Source: Actinomadura rupiterrae
GTDB taxonomy: Bacteria; Actinomycetota; Actinomycetes; Streptosporangiales; Streptosporangiaceae
DNA length: 64,000 bases
Direction of reading: 5' to 3'
NCBI RefSeq assembly: GCF_024172125.1
Contig: NZ_JAMZEA010000005.1
Span: forward strand, 248,001 to 312,000
Shown: positions 37,865-46,351 of the stretch, piece after piece
Layout: each line of letters starts with the position of its first letter
How positions within the stretch are numbered: position 1 is the stretch's first letter
The notes under the pieces: generated by a model
The model's input: only the letters and a program-made list of their open reading frames with translations
Database searches by the model: none
What the model was told of the DNA's origin: nothing
Program-made: the position numbers and the translations under genes

Positions 37865-38742
37865 CTCACAGGAATGCTCGATAGTGAGCGTTTCTCAAGC
37901 ATCCCGAGCGTAAATGCGCACCCACCGAAGATCAATACTCACCACACCCCCAACCCCCACGCTCCGCATCCTCCTCAACGCAACAAGCGAAGCATCCCCC
38001 TCCGTACTCGGAGGACCGCGTCCCCCCCCTGGGCACGCTGAGCGATGTGTCATCCCTCGACGGACCGAGGCACAGGTGACACCTCAGCGCGCCGAGGCGC
38101 GCGAGCCCTCATCGCGACGACGGACGCGTACCCCACAGCGCACCGAGGGGCCCGTGAGCCCCCTTCGCAGCAATGGACGCGTACCCCTCTCGCCGGGTCG
38201 AGAGGCGTGTGTTCCTTCAGCATGTCGAAGACGTGCGCCCCTCAGCGCGACGAGGGACGCATGCCCCCAGCCCGCCGAGGGACGCGCACCCCAGCAGCGG
38301 ACCGATGGACGCGCGACCCGTCAGCGCACCGGAGGACGCGCGCCGTCAGCGCACCGGACGACGCGCGGCCCGTCAGCGCACCGGACGACGCGCGGCCCGT
38401 CAGCGCACCGGAGGACGCGCGCCGTCAGCGCACCGGACGACGCGCGGCCCGTCAGCGCACCGGACGACGCGCGGCCCGTCAGCGCACCGGACGACGCGCG
38501 GCCCGTCAGCGCACCGGACGACGCGCGGCCCGTCAGCGCACCGGACGACGCGCGGCCCGTCAGCGCACCGGACGACGCGCGGCCCGTCAGCGCACCGGAC
38601 GACGCGCGGCCCGTCAGCGCGCCGAGGGGAGAGTAAACCTCAGCGTGTCGAGGGACGCGTGAACCCTCAGTGTGTCGAGGGACGTGTGGCCCTCAGCATT
38701 GCGGGAGAGACGTCGTCCCTCCGCGTGCCGAGGAGGGCGTCA
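37865..38742. repeat. 27-bp tandem array with 25-bp variants
   Basis: Contiguous units beginning CGTCAGCGCACCGG start at 38319, 38344, 38371, 38398, 38423, 38450, 38477, 38504, 38531, 38558, 38585 and a partial one at 38612. Two units (38319, 38398) are 25 bp, the rest 27 bp; seven consecutive copies look identical. Flanks (38040-38310 and 38640-38740) contain diverged relatives around GCCGAGGGACGCG. No spacers, so this is not CRISPR. 37865-38040 holds the GH31 promoter region and nothing else I can name. Confidence 0.93.
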
Positions 38743-39297
38743 TCAGGACGGCTTCGCGTATCGGGCCAGGACGGCGGCGCCTACCTGCTCGGCGGACAGG
38801 CACTCCAGGTATGCGGGCGGACCGTCCGCCGGGAAAAGGCGATCGCCGGTGCCGAGAACCGTGGGAAAGGTCAGCAGCCGGTACTCGTCGATCAGGTCCG
38901 CGGCCATCAGCGCTCGCACAACACTGAGGCTCCCGGTGATGATCACGTCGCGCTGTTCGCGCTGGACGGCTTCGACCAGATCACCCTCCATGACCTGCGA
39001 ATTCGGCCACGCCGACACGTCGGTCAGGGTTCGCGAGGCGACCAGCTTCCGCGCGGCGTTCATCCGGGCGGAGAACGGGTCATCGCGCTTTGGCCACAGC
39101 TGCGAGAACAGCTCCCAGGTCGTCCGGCCCAGGAGCATCACGCCCTCGTCCAGGGTGGCCCCGAGCTTGAACTTGTCCCCGGCGACCGTCTCGGGTCCGT
39201 GCCGGAAAGCCCAGCCCCCGGTCGCCGTCCCACCCGACCCGTCCGGATCGGACACGACCCCGTCCACGGTGATGAACTGAATGACAATGACGCTCAC
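38743..39297 (-). CDS. Dihydrofolate reductase family (RibD C-terminal-like) protein
   Basis: A 184-residue single-domain protein of the RibD C-terminal/DHFR fold. N-terminal strand VIVIQFITVDGVVSDPDG, the nucleotide-binding VMLLGRTTWELFSQLWP, and IITGSLSVVRALMAADLIDE and FPTVLGTGDRLFP at the C-terminal half are the usual signatures. It likely reduces a pterin- or pyrimidine-like compound with NADPH; not a true folate enzyme. The start is GTG 39295-39297 with GAGGAG upstream; a longer frame to 39471 lacks support. Confidence 0.88.
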   Translation of the reverse strand: MSVIVIQFITVDGVVSDPDGSGGTATGGWAFRHGPETVAGDKFKLGATLDEGVMLLGRTTWELFSQLWPKRDDPFSARMNAARKLVASRTLTDVSAWPNSQVMEGDLVEAVQREQRDVIITGSLSVVRALMAADLIDEYRLLTFPTVLGTGDRLFPADGPPAYLECLSAEQVGAAVLARYAKPS

Positions 39298-39880
39298 GCT
39301 GTGCTCCTCTGATCGATGCTCGCCCGTACATGCCGCCGACATCAGTCCGACCCATCGCGCACCACTGAACTCATCGCAAACCCGGGCCCCAAGCCCGCAT
39401 TCTCGACCCCGCAGCCAAGCCCTGAGAGTCCGTCGGCGCGCAAAGTCCCAAATGCCCACCAGCGCCGCCAAGCCCTGACAGTCGGTCCGAGCGCAAAGCC
39501 CCCTAATGCCGCAGGCGCCTCGCCGGGCGGCGTGGGCGACGTGTTCTGGTTGTCGGGACGTCCTGGCTGGTCGGGTGGGCTGAGGTACTCGTCCCCGGCT
39601 GATGAGGGCGCGGCCTCCCCCGCGGACGAAGGCGTCGCGCCTGGCGGACGCCCGGCGAGGGCGGCGAGGGCATGCGGGGAGGGGCGGATGGCGTGGTTGG
39701 GCCGCAGCGGCGATGGGACGGTCGATGTGCGTTTGTTCGCGTCCCGAGTGGATGCTCGGGTGGTCGCGTGGTGTTCGGAAATGGCCGGTGATGCTCAGAG
39801 CTGTCGGAATGGGCGGTGACGCTCAGGAGTGCTCGAAGGTGTTCGGTTGGTCGTTTGCGCTCAGGGTGGCTTGAGTTTGG
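39298..39880. other. Gene-free stretch with a 53-bp duplication
   Basis: A block beginning AGCCCTGA occurs at 39418 and 39471 (same order of GAGTC/CAGTC, GCGCAAAG and AATGCC words). The rest is irregular, with some TCGGGTG/GTGTTCGG words. No gene supportable. Confidence 0.5.
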
Positions 39881-41047
39881 TCAGGGGGCCAGGCGGCGGA
39901 GGCGGGTTACGGCTTCGTCGATGACGTCCTCGCGTTTGCAGAAGGCGAAGCGGACGAAGTGGGCGCCGGCCTCGGCGTGGTCGTAGAAGACCTGGGTCGG
40001 GATGGCGACGACGCCGGCGCGTTCGGGGAGGGCGCGGGCCAGTTCGAGGCCGTCCGCGAAGCCCAGGGGACGGATGTCGGCCTGGACGAAGTAGGTGCCC
40101 TGCGGGCGCAGGGTCTCGAAGCCCGCCGCGTCCAGCCCGCTGATCAGGCGGTCGCGCTTGGCCTGGAGGGATTTGCGCAGGTTCTCCACCCAGGCGGACT
40201 CCTCGCGCAGCGCGTACGCGGTCGCACGCTGGTACGGAGCGCTGGCGGTGAACGTGACGAACTGCGCGACCGTCCGGACGGCGTTCACGAAGGGCGCGGG
40301 CGCGCACACCCAGCCGGTCTTCCATCCCGTCACCGAGAACGTCTTGCCCGTGGACGAGATCACGACCGTCCGCTCGCGCATGCCGTCCAGGGTGGCGAGG
40401 CTGATGTGCTCGACGTCGTCGAAGGTCAGGTACTCGTAGACCTCGTCGGTGATCGCGACGAGGTCGTGCTCCCGGCAGACGGCCGCGATCTGCTCCAGTT
40501 CGGCGCGGGTGAACACCGTCCCGGTCGGGTTGTGCGGGGAGTTCACCATGATCAGCTTGGTCCGGGAGGTGACGGCGGCGCGCAGCTCGTCCGGGTCGAA
40601 GGTGAACCGGCCGTGCTCGGGACGCAGCGTCACCGTCCGCCGGACGGCCCCGGCCATCGCGATCATCGCGGCGTAGGAGTCGTAGTACGGTTCGAAGACG
40701 ATCACCTCGTCGCCGGGCTCGGCGAGGCCGAGCAGCGCGGCGGCGATCCCCTCGGTCGCGCCGACCGTCACGAACACCTCGGTCGCCGGGTCGTACTCCA
40801 GTCCGTAAAGGGCACGTCGCTGCTCCGCGACGGCGTCCCGCAGCTCGGGAACACCCGGGCCCGGCGGGTACTGGTTGTCCCCCGCGAGGATGGCGTCGGC
40901 GGCGCGGCGGAGCATTTCGGTGGGGCCCGACTCGTCCGGGAAACCCTGTCCGAGGTTGATCGCGCCGGTCCGTACCGCCAGTGCCGACATCTCCGCGAAG
41001 ATCGTCTCGCCGAACTCGCGCATCCGGCGGACCAGTGGCTCACTCAC
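39881..41047 (-). CDS. Class I/II PLP-dependent aminotransferase (DapC/KAT-like)
   Basis: A 388-residue fold-type I aminotransferase. Features: INLGQGFPDESGP, YPPGPGVPELRDAVAEQ, the VTVGATEGIAAALLG cofactor-phosphate loop, NSPHNPTGTVFT, ITDEVYEYL and the Schiff-base Lys in SSTGKTFSVTGWKTGW; the C-terminal Arg region is FVRFAFCK. The family includes succinyldiaminopimelate aminotransferase and kynurenine/glutamine transaminases; the sequence does not separate these. The start is GTG 41045-41047. Confidence 0.9.
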   Translation of the reverse strand: MSEPLVRRMREFGETIFAEMSALAVRTGAINLGQGFPDESGPTEMLRRAADAILAGDNQYPPGPGVPELRDAVAEQRRALYGLEYDPATEVFVTVGATEGIAAALLGLAEPGDEVIVFEPYYDSYAAMIAMAGAVRRTVTLRPEHGRFTFDPDELRAAVTSRTKLIMVNSPHNPTGTVFTRAELEQIAAVCREHDLVAITDEVYEYLTFDDVEHISLATLDGMRERTVVISSTGKTFSVTGWKTGWVCAPAPFVNAVRTVAQFVTFTASAPYQRATAYALREESAWVENLRKSLQAKRDRLISGLDAAGFETLRPQGTYFVQADIRPLGFADGLELARALPERAGVVAIPTQVFYDHAEAGAHFVRFAFCKREDVIDEAVTRLRRLAP

Positions 41048-41278
41048 CCCGGCACTCTAACCGTCCGCCCGTCCTCGTCTCCTCCCGGCAACGCCACTGG
41101 CGCGATCTCCGGCGGACGCATGGCGCACGCTCGGCGTGGTGCCGCGCTCGGCATCGAAACCGCTGGGCGCGGCGGCTCGGAGGGGTTACGGCCGCCGCGC
41201 TCCGCAGGTCGCATTTACGACGCAAGCGGACGATCAGGGCATGGAGGCGCCTTCAGGAGGTTGGGCTCCTGGCGGTGA

Positions 41279-42325
41279 TCAGCGGGATGCCAGGGCGCTT
41301 ATGGCGGTGGCGACCGGAACGGGGTCGGAGATGAAGGTCATGTGCGCGGCGCGCGGGATGAGGGTCGGGGACGGAGCGCCGATGCGGGCCGCGGTTTCGG
41401 CCGGCGTGGATTTGCTGAAGACGAAGTCGTCCGCGCCGAAGACAACGGACTTCGGCATGGGCAGCGTCCGCACCTGCTCTAGGCGTTTGGTCGGAATGCC
41501 CACGACGCCGTTGCGCAGCATCTGCCAGGCGGCTTTCTCCGCGCCCGGGACCATGAAGGGACGCCGCCATTGGTCGACGCCTTGTTTGTCCAGGCGCGGA
41601 CAGCGGGGCCCGCACGCGCGCGCGTAGGCGGTGCGGACGAGCCAGTCGGAACGCAGGGCAACGCGTAGGAAGGCCGTCCGGTACGGGTCGATGAGCAGGT
41701 AGGAGACAGGACTCTTCTGGCCCGCGCCGGTGAGGAGGGCGTCCCCGTCGAGGAGCATGAGCCCGCCGATCGCGGACGGACGGCGGAGGGCCGCCTCGGC
41801 GACGACCGCCGCGCCGCTGGAATGGCCGACGATGACGGGTTTCGCGAGGTGCATCGCGGCGATGAACGCGTTCACCTGATCGGCCATGTGGGCGGCGTTG
41901 TAGGGCGATTTGTGCTCGCTGTAGCCGTAGCCGGTGAGGTCGAGCGCGTAGACGTGGTGGGTGCGTCCGAGGACGTCGGCGGTGGGCGTCCAGGCGTCGG
42001 CCGACTCGAACGCGCCGTGCACGAGGACCACCGGGCTGCCGCCGCTCCCCCACTCGCGGTAGCGCGTCCGGACGTCCCCGGCCTGCACAAACGACAGTCC
42101 TGCGGGGACGGCGGCTCGCTTCGAGGTTGTGACGACGACGATCATGGACGCGGCCGTCACCAACCCCCAGAGGGTCACCAGGACCAGGAGGGTCCGCCGC
42201 GTCCAGCGCCTCAGCCGCGCCGACGCCGGGACGCGCGCGACCGCATCGGCGTCCGGACCGGGCCGATTAGCGGCGGTTTGGTCGGGGGCCTGCGTGGCCG
42301 GTTCGTTGGGGAGTTGATCGGTCAC
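41279..42325 (-). CDS. Membrane-anchored alpha/beta hydrolase
   Basis: A 348-residue protein: a short cytoplasmic tail, one helix near residues 45-65 (LLVLVTLWGLVTAASMIVV), then an alpha/beta hydrolase domain. The oxyanion region is VVLVHGAFESADAWTP, the nucleophile is Ser of VGHSSGAAV, the acid is in VFGADDFVF and the His in PRAAHMTF. Substrate unknown (ester, epoxide or lactone). GTG 42323-42325 overlaps the stop of the preceding gene as GTGA, so the two are translationally coupled. Confidence 0.87.
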   Translation of the reverse strand: MTDQLPNEPATQAPDQTAANRPGPDADAVARVPASARLRRWTRRTLLVLVTLWGLVTAASMIVVVTTSKRAAVPAGLSFVQAGDVRTRYREWGSGGSPVVLVHGAFESADAWTPTADVLGRTHHVYALDLTGYGYSEHKSPYNAAHMADQVNAFIAAMHLAKPVIVGHSSGAAVVAEAALRRPSAIGGLMLLDGDALLTGAGQKSPVSYLLIDPYRTAFLRVALRSDWLVRTAYARACGPRCPRLDKQGVDQWRRPFMVPGAEKAAWQMLRNGVVGIPTKRLEQVRTLPMPKSVVFGADDFVFSKSTPAETAARIGAPSPTLIPRAAHMTFISDPVPVATAISALASR

Positions 42326-43296
42326 CCACCCACGGTACGGCTCTTGAACTCCCAGACGGTCGTCAGCGGGATGCACAGGCCGGGCTGGACGACCTCGACC
42401 CGCAGGACGCCGGTCTCGGCGTCGTAGTCGAGGCCCTCGGTCTCGAAGTTGTGCTGGGCGTCCGGTTTGCAGGCGCTGACCAGCGGCATTGGGCCGAGGG
42501 CGGTGACGCGTCCGGGGACGTCGCGGCCGTCCGGGGCGTGAGCGAGGTCGACCTGGAGGAGCGGGCGGACGACGCCGTCCACGGCACCGGTCGCGTCGTC
42601 CGAGGAGCAGACGAGGCGGGTCGCGGTGGTGAAGACGCAGCCCTGCACGTTCCGGACGGGCTTGTCGAGGACGACGCGTCCGGTGAGCGGAAGGTCCTTC
42701 GAGGGGTCGGCGGCGCTCGTGTTGACCACGGGCATCGGGGTGATGAGCAGGCGGTTCTCGGTCTCCCACTCGCCGGAGACGAGCCACTGGCCGTCCCGGC
42801 TGACGGCCGCGAAGGAGTTGTTCATCGCCTCGCCGGGGACGAGCCGGTGCGTGAAATCGGACGACCGGAACCCGTGCGCCGTGTCGTACACACGGAACAT
42901 CTTGGACGTCGGGGCCGCTGCGCCCGACTGGTACGGCTCGACGACGTAGCCGTGCGAGAAGTCGGGGTCTCCCACGTGGTTCCAGCCCTTGAGCTGGGCG
43001 TCCGGGGCGACGACGTTCCCCGTGTACCAGAGGTGCGAGCCGCCGAGCGCGCGGACGGTCGCGAGCCCCTGGTTCTGGAACAGGCTGCTGACCAGGTAGG
43101 ACCCCGTCGCCTGCCAAGGACCGACCGCGGGGAGGGCTGTGGCCGCTTTCGGCTTGGACGCGCCTGTTTCGGACTTCGTCGCGGCGGTTTCCGGCTTGGC
43201 CGCAGTCGGCGTCGCGGCCTCGACTGAGGTCGGAGCGAGCGCGGCGGCCACGGACAGGGTGCCGGTGGCGGCCAGGAGAGCTGTGCGGCGCGGCAT
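42322..43296 (-). CDS. Secreted protein of unknown function
   Basis: A 324-residue exported protein: signal MPRRTALLAATGTLSVAAA ending near SVEAA, then a Thr/Ala/Lys/Glu-rich linker (about residues 28-55, repeated SKPKAA/TKSETG words) and a globular domain with YLVSSLFQNQGLATV, WNHVGDPDFSHGYVVEP, EAMNNSFAAVSRDGQWLV and a Cys pair (VQGCVFTTATRLVC). Repeated strand-like segments suggest a beta-propeller. I do not recognise the family. It is coupled to the membrane hydrolase downstream, pointing to a joint role at the cell surface. Confidence 0.75.
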   Translation of the reverse strand: MPRRTALLAATGTLSVAAALAPTSVEAATPTAAKPETAATKSETGASKPKAATALPAVGPWQATGSYLVSSLFQNQGLATVRALGGSHLWYTGNVVAPDAQLKGWNHVGDPDFSHGYVVEPYQSGAAAPTSKMFRVYDTAHGFRSSDFTHRLVPGEAMNNSFAAVSRDGQWLVSGEWETENRLLITPMPVVNTSAADPSKDLPLTGRVVLDKPVRNVQGCVFTTATRLVCSSDDATGAVDGVVRPLLQVDLAHAPDGRDVPGRVTALGPMPLVSACKPDAQHNFETEGLDYDAETGVLRVEVVQPGLCIPLTTVWEFKSRTVGG

Positions 43297-43886
43297 GTGG
43301 TGTCGTCCTCCCGGAACGGAAACCGCGCCAGCGTACCGGTGATCTTCATCCCGCCCGGACACATCCAAAGAACTTGGCATGAACCGGACGACACCCAACG
43401 GCAACGCCCCCTGACCCACCGCGAACCGGAGAACACCCAACGCCGACGCGGACCTGGCTCAACGCGAACCGGAGCAGCACGGGCCCCGAAGTCGCCGCGC
43501 AGGACGCGCGGGACTGCGCCCGAAGACATCGCGGATCATCGCAGGCTCAGGCGGGCGGACCCCGAGGGCGCAGCACGAAGCGGGCGCAGCACGAGACGGC
43601 GCCTGGAAGGCGTCGCGGGTCGGTCCGGCTTGAACGCGCAGCGCTCAAAGGAAGGGAGCGCGTCCCACATGACACAGACGCCCTCCGAGACGTGGCGAGT
43701 CGGACCGGCACCAAGCTGATGACGCCCAAGGCGCGCTTCAGGCGAGTCCGGCATGAACGGCGGCACCCGGACACACGTCGCGGGATGGTCCGGCGTGAAG
43801 AGGGCGGGGCTCGGCGGGTTACGGGTCCGGGGCTGGCGTGGAGCGGGCGGTGCTGAAGGGGGTTCGGGGCCGGTAGCGTCGGCGGC
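43297..43886. other. Gene-free stretch with degenerate repeats
   Basis: Contains a loose repeat of the type GCGAACCGGAGAACACCCAA at about 43380-43480 and GTCCGGCTTGAACGCGCAG/GTCCGGCATGAACGGCGG words at about 43625-43800. Carries promoters for the two divergent neighbours. No gene seen. Confidence 0.5.
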
Positions 43887-45317
43887 GTGACTGATGTGGT
43901 GGCGCGGACGGACCTCGGTGCGGTGCGCGGATTCGATGTGGACGGGCTGGCGGTCTTCCGGGGGATCCCGTATGCGGCCGCGCCCGAAGGCGAGCTGCGG
44001 TTTCGGCCGTCCGTTCCGGCCGAGGCGTGGGACGGCGTGCGGGACGCGACCGGGTTCGGCACTCCCCCGCCTCAGCTTCCGCCGCTGCCGACGGTGCCGG
44101 CGATCTGGAAGGCCGGGGACGGCCTGGACTGTCTCAACGTCAACGTCTGGACTCCCGACCCGGGCGGTAGCGGGCTGCCCGTAATGGTGTGGTTCTACGG
44201 CGGTGCGTGGCGGGTCGGTTCGAGCTCGATGCCGCACTACGACGCGGCGCGGATCGCGCGGGCGGGCGTGGTCGTGGTGACGTTCGACTACCGGACGGGT
44301 TTCGAGGGTTTCGGACACCTTCCCGGAGTTCCGGACAACCGCGGTCTGCACGACCAGATCGCCGCGCTGGAGTGGGTGCGGCGCAACATCTCCGCGTTCG
44401 GCGGCGACCCGGACCAGGTCACCGCGTTCGGCCAGTCGGCCGGGGCGGCGTCGATCACGCTGTTGATGGGTGCGCCGGCGGCGCGCGGCCTGTTTCGGCG
44501 GGCGATCGTGCACAGCGTTCCGGACGGTTACCTCGACCCTGCGGAGGCCACCGAGATCACGGGGATCATCGCCAAGGCGGCCGGGGTGGAGGCGACGTGG
44601 GAAGGTTTCGCAGGGCTGTCGCCCGAGGCCGTCCTCGCCGTCCAGGACGCGCCGCTGGATCCGGTGACGCGGCCTGTCACGGCGTTCGCGCCGGTGATCG
44701 ACGGTGACCTGGTCGCGGGTCCGCCGTGGACGGGCGTGGCGGCGGGCCGGGACGTCGATCTGGTCTGCGGGTTCGTCCACGAGGAGGCGCGCGCGTTCCT
44801 GCCCTCGCCCGTACCGCCCGAGCTGACGCCCGAAATGGTTTCGGGGACGACGAAACTCGGCGAGGCAGGAGCCGAACAGTATCGGACCGCGTATCCGCAG
44901 CTCAGCGACTTGGATCTGGCCGTGGAGCTGCTGTCGGACGCGATGTTCCGCATGGCGACCTCGCTCGTCGCCGAGGCTCACGCCGCGGCGGGCGGCCGCA
45001 CATGGCTGTTCGACTTCACCTGGCGCAACCCGGCGGGCGGTACCGGGCACTCGGTCGACGTGCCGTTCGTGTTCGGAATTCCGGATTCCCGCTTCGCCGT
45101 CCGCCAGCTGGGCTCACCGGTTCCGGACAGTTTCGGCGCGCTGTCCGACGCCGTCCGGAAATCGTGGACGTCGTTCGCGTCCACCGGCGATCCCGGCTGG
45201 ACGCGCTACGAACCGTCCACGCGCATCTCGCGCATCTGGGACAACGCGATCACGGAGTCGCCGCTGTCGGTCGCCCCGTCCCTCCCGATCTGGAAGTCCG
45301 CCCTAGGCCTTACCTGA
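43887..45317 (+). CDS. Type B carboxylesterase/lipase family protein
   Basis: A 476-residue carboxylesterase. Signatures: FRGIPYAAAPEGELRF at the N-terminus, DCLNVNVWTPD, VMVWFYGGAW (oxyanion hole, normally HGG/A; here YGGA), and the nucleophile elbow AFGQSAGAAS; HSVDVPFVFG provides the late His. No signal peptide, so cytoplasmic. Acts on esters of unknown nature. The start is GTG 43887. Confidence 0.9.
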   Translation: MTDVVARTDLGAVRGFDVDGLAVFRGIPYAAAPEGELRFRPSVPAEAWDGVRDATGFGTPPPQLPPLPTVPAIWKAGDGLDCLNVNVWTPDPGGSGLPVMVWFYGGAWRVGSSSMPHYDAARIARAGVVVVTFDYRTGFEGFGHLPGVPDNRGLHDQIAALEWVRRNISAFGGDPDQVTAFGQSAGAASITLLMGAPAARGLFRRAIVHSVPDGYLDPAEATEITGIIAKAAGVEATWEGFAGLSPEAVLAVQDAPLDPVTRPVTAFAPVIDGDLVAGPPWTGVAAGRDVDLVCGFVHEEARAFLPSPVPPELTPEMVSGTTKLGEAGAEQYRTAYPQLSDLDLAVELLSDAMFRMATSLVAEAHAAAGGRTWLFDFTWRNPAGGTGHSVDVPFVFGIPDSRFAVRQLGSPVPDSFGALSDAVRKSWTSFASTGDPGWTRYEPSTRISRIWDNAITESPLSVAPSLPIWKSALGLT

Positions 45318-45745
45318 CTCTCGACCAGCACGCCGCCGTCCCGAGATATTCGCCGAAGGCCTGAAGTCCGGGCCGCCCGCTGAGCAAAAGGCCGCGTCCC
45401 CCTGAAGGCCGCGTCGCACCCTAAAGGCCGCAGCGCCTCCCGAAGCTCACGCCGCTGCCCGAAGCCCTCGGCACCCCGAAGGTTGCGGCGCCGCCCGAAA
45501 GTCGCGGCGCTCCCTGAAGGCCGCATCGCTGCTACCCAAAGGCCACAGCGCTGCCCAAAAGGTCACGGCGCCGCCCGATGGTTGCTGCACCGTCCGATGG
45601 TTGCTGCGGGCGTCCGATGGTTGCTGCGGGCGTCCGAAGGTGGTGGAGCTGTTGCCCTTCTTGAGGGGGCTGTCTTCGACGTTCGGAGCACGGCAAGCGC
45701 TGCGGTTCTTGCTGGGTCGGTGCTCGCAGGTGCCGCGGCCCGGAG
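45318..45745. repeat. 19-20 bp degenerate repeat array
   Basis: From about 45350 to 45645 units of the form AAGGCCGCGTCGCACCCT / CGATGGTTGCTGCGGGCGTC follow each other with a period of 19-21 bp; the last three (at about 45587-45640) are nearly identical. It separates two converging genes. Confidence 0.8.
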
Positions 45746-46351
45746 CTAGATCCAGCCCATTTCGCGGGCGGCGCGGACGGCGGCGACGCGGTTCGGCTCG
45801 CCCAGTTTGGTCATCGCCGTGGACAGGTAGTTGCGGACCGTCCCCTCGGTGAGGTGCAGCAGCTCCGCAATGCGCGCGGTCTCGGTGCCAGCGCCGATCA
45901 GCCGGAGGATCTCGCGTTCGCGGTCGGTGAGCGGGTTGTCCCCGACGGCCATGGCGCTCGCGGCCAGCTCGGCGTCCAGGTAGCGGCCGCCGCCGTGGAT
46001 CTTGCGGATCGCGGCGGCCAGCTCGTCGGTCGGCGCGTCCTTCGCGACGAAGCCGCGCACTCCGGCGGCCATGGCGCGGCGCAGGTAGCCGGGCCGGGCG
46101 AAACTGGTCAGGACGCACACCGCGCAGCGGGCGCCCTGCTGGTTGAGGCGTTCGGCGACGGTCAGGCCGTCCATTCCGGGCATGTCGATGTCCAGAACGG
46201 TCACGTCCGGATCGTGTGCGGCGACCGCGTCCGCGACCTCGTCGCCCCGGCCGACCTCGGCGACCACGTCGAGATCCGGCTCCAGGCCGAGCAGCGCCGC
46301 GACCGCCCCGCGGATGAGGTGCTCGTCGTCCGCGAGCAGCACCCGGATCAC
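45746..46351 (-). CDS. NarL/LuxR family response regulator
   Basis: A 201-residue regulator: receiver domain with acidic pocket DDE (residues 8-10), phosphoacceptor Asp54 in VLDIDMPGMDG, Thr in VLTSFARP and Lys in FVAKDAP; LuxR helix-turn-helix at about 137-195 (LTDREREILRLIGAGTETA, GTVRNYLSTAMTKLG). DesR-like. ATG 46349-46351 overlaps the histidine kinase stop by four bases. With the kinase and ABC pair it forms a sensory/efflux operon. Confidence 0.93.
   Translation of the reverse strand: MIRVLLADDEHLIRGAVAALLGLEPDLDVVAEVGRGDEVADAVAAHDPDVTVLDIDMPGMDGLTVAERLNQQGARCAVCVLTSFARPGYLRRAMAAGVRGFVAKDAPTDELAAAIRKIHGGGRYLDAELAASAMAVGDNPLTDREREILRLIGAGTETARIAELLHLTEGTVRNYLSTAMTKLGEPNRVAAVRAAREMGWI

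Noticed and set aside
38319..38640. CRISPR array
   Set aside because: Units of 25-27 bp are contiguous with no unique spacers, and no cas genes are present.
42326..43117. N-terminal extension of the alpha/beta hydrolase to 612 residues
   Set aside because: It overlaps the secreted protein gene in another frame; the GTGA overlap marks the true start.
31567..43296. Biosynthetic gene cluster (PhyH, aminotransferase, hydrolases)
   Set aside because: No synthase, NRPS/PKS or terpene cyclase and no shared operon; the genes look unrelated.
43536..45050. 504-codon minus-strand frame opposite the carboxylesterase
   Set aside because: Shadow of a clear carboxylesterase; composition is not protein-like.
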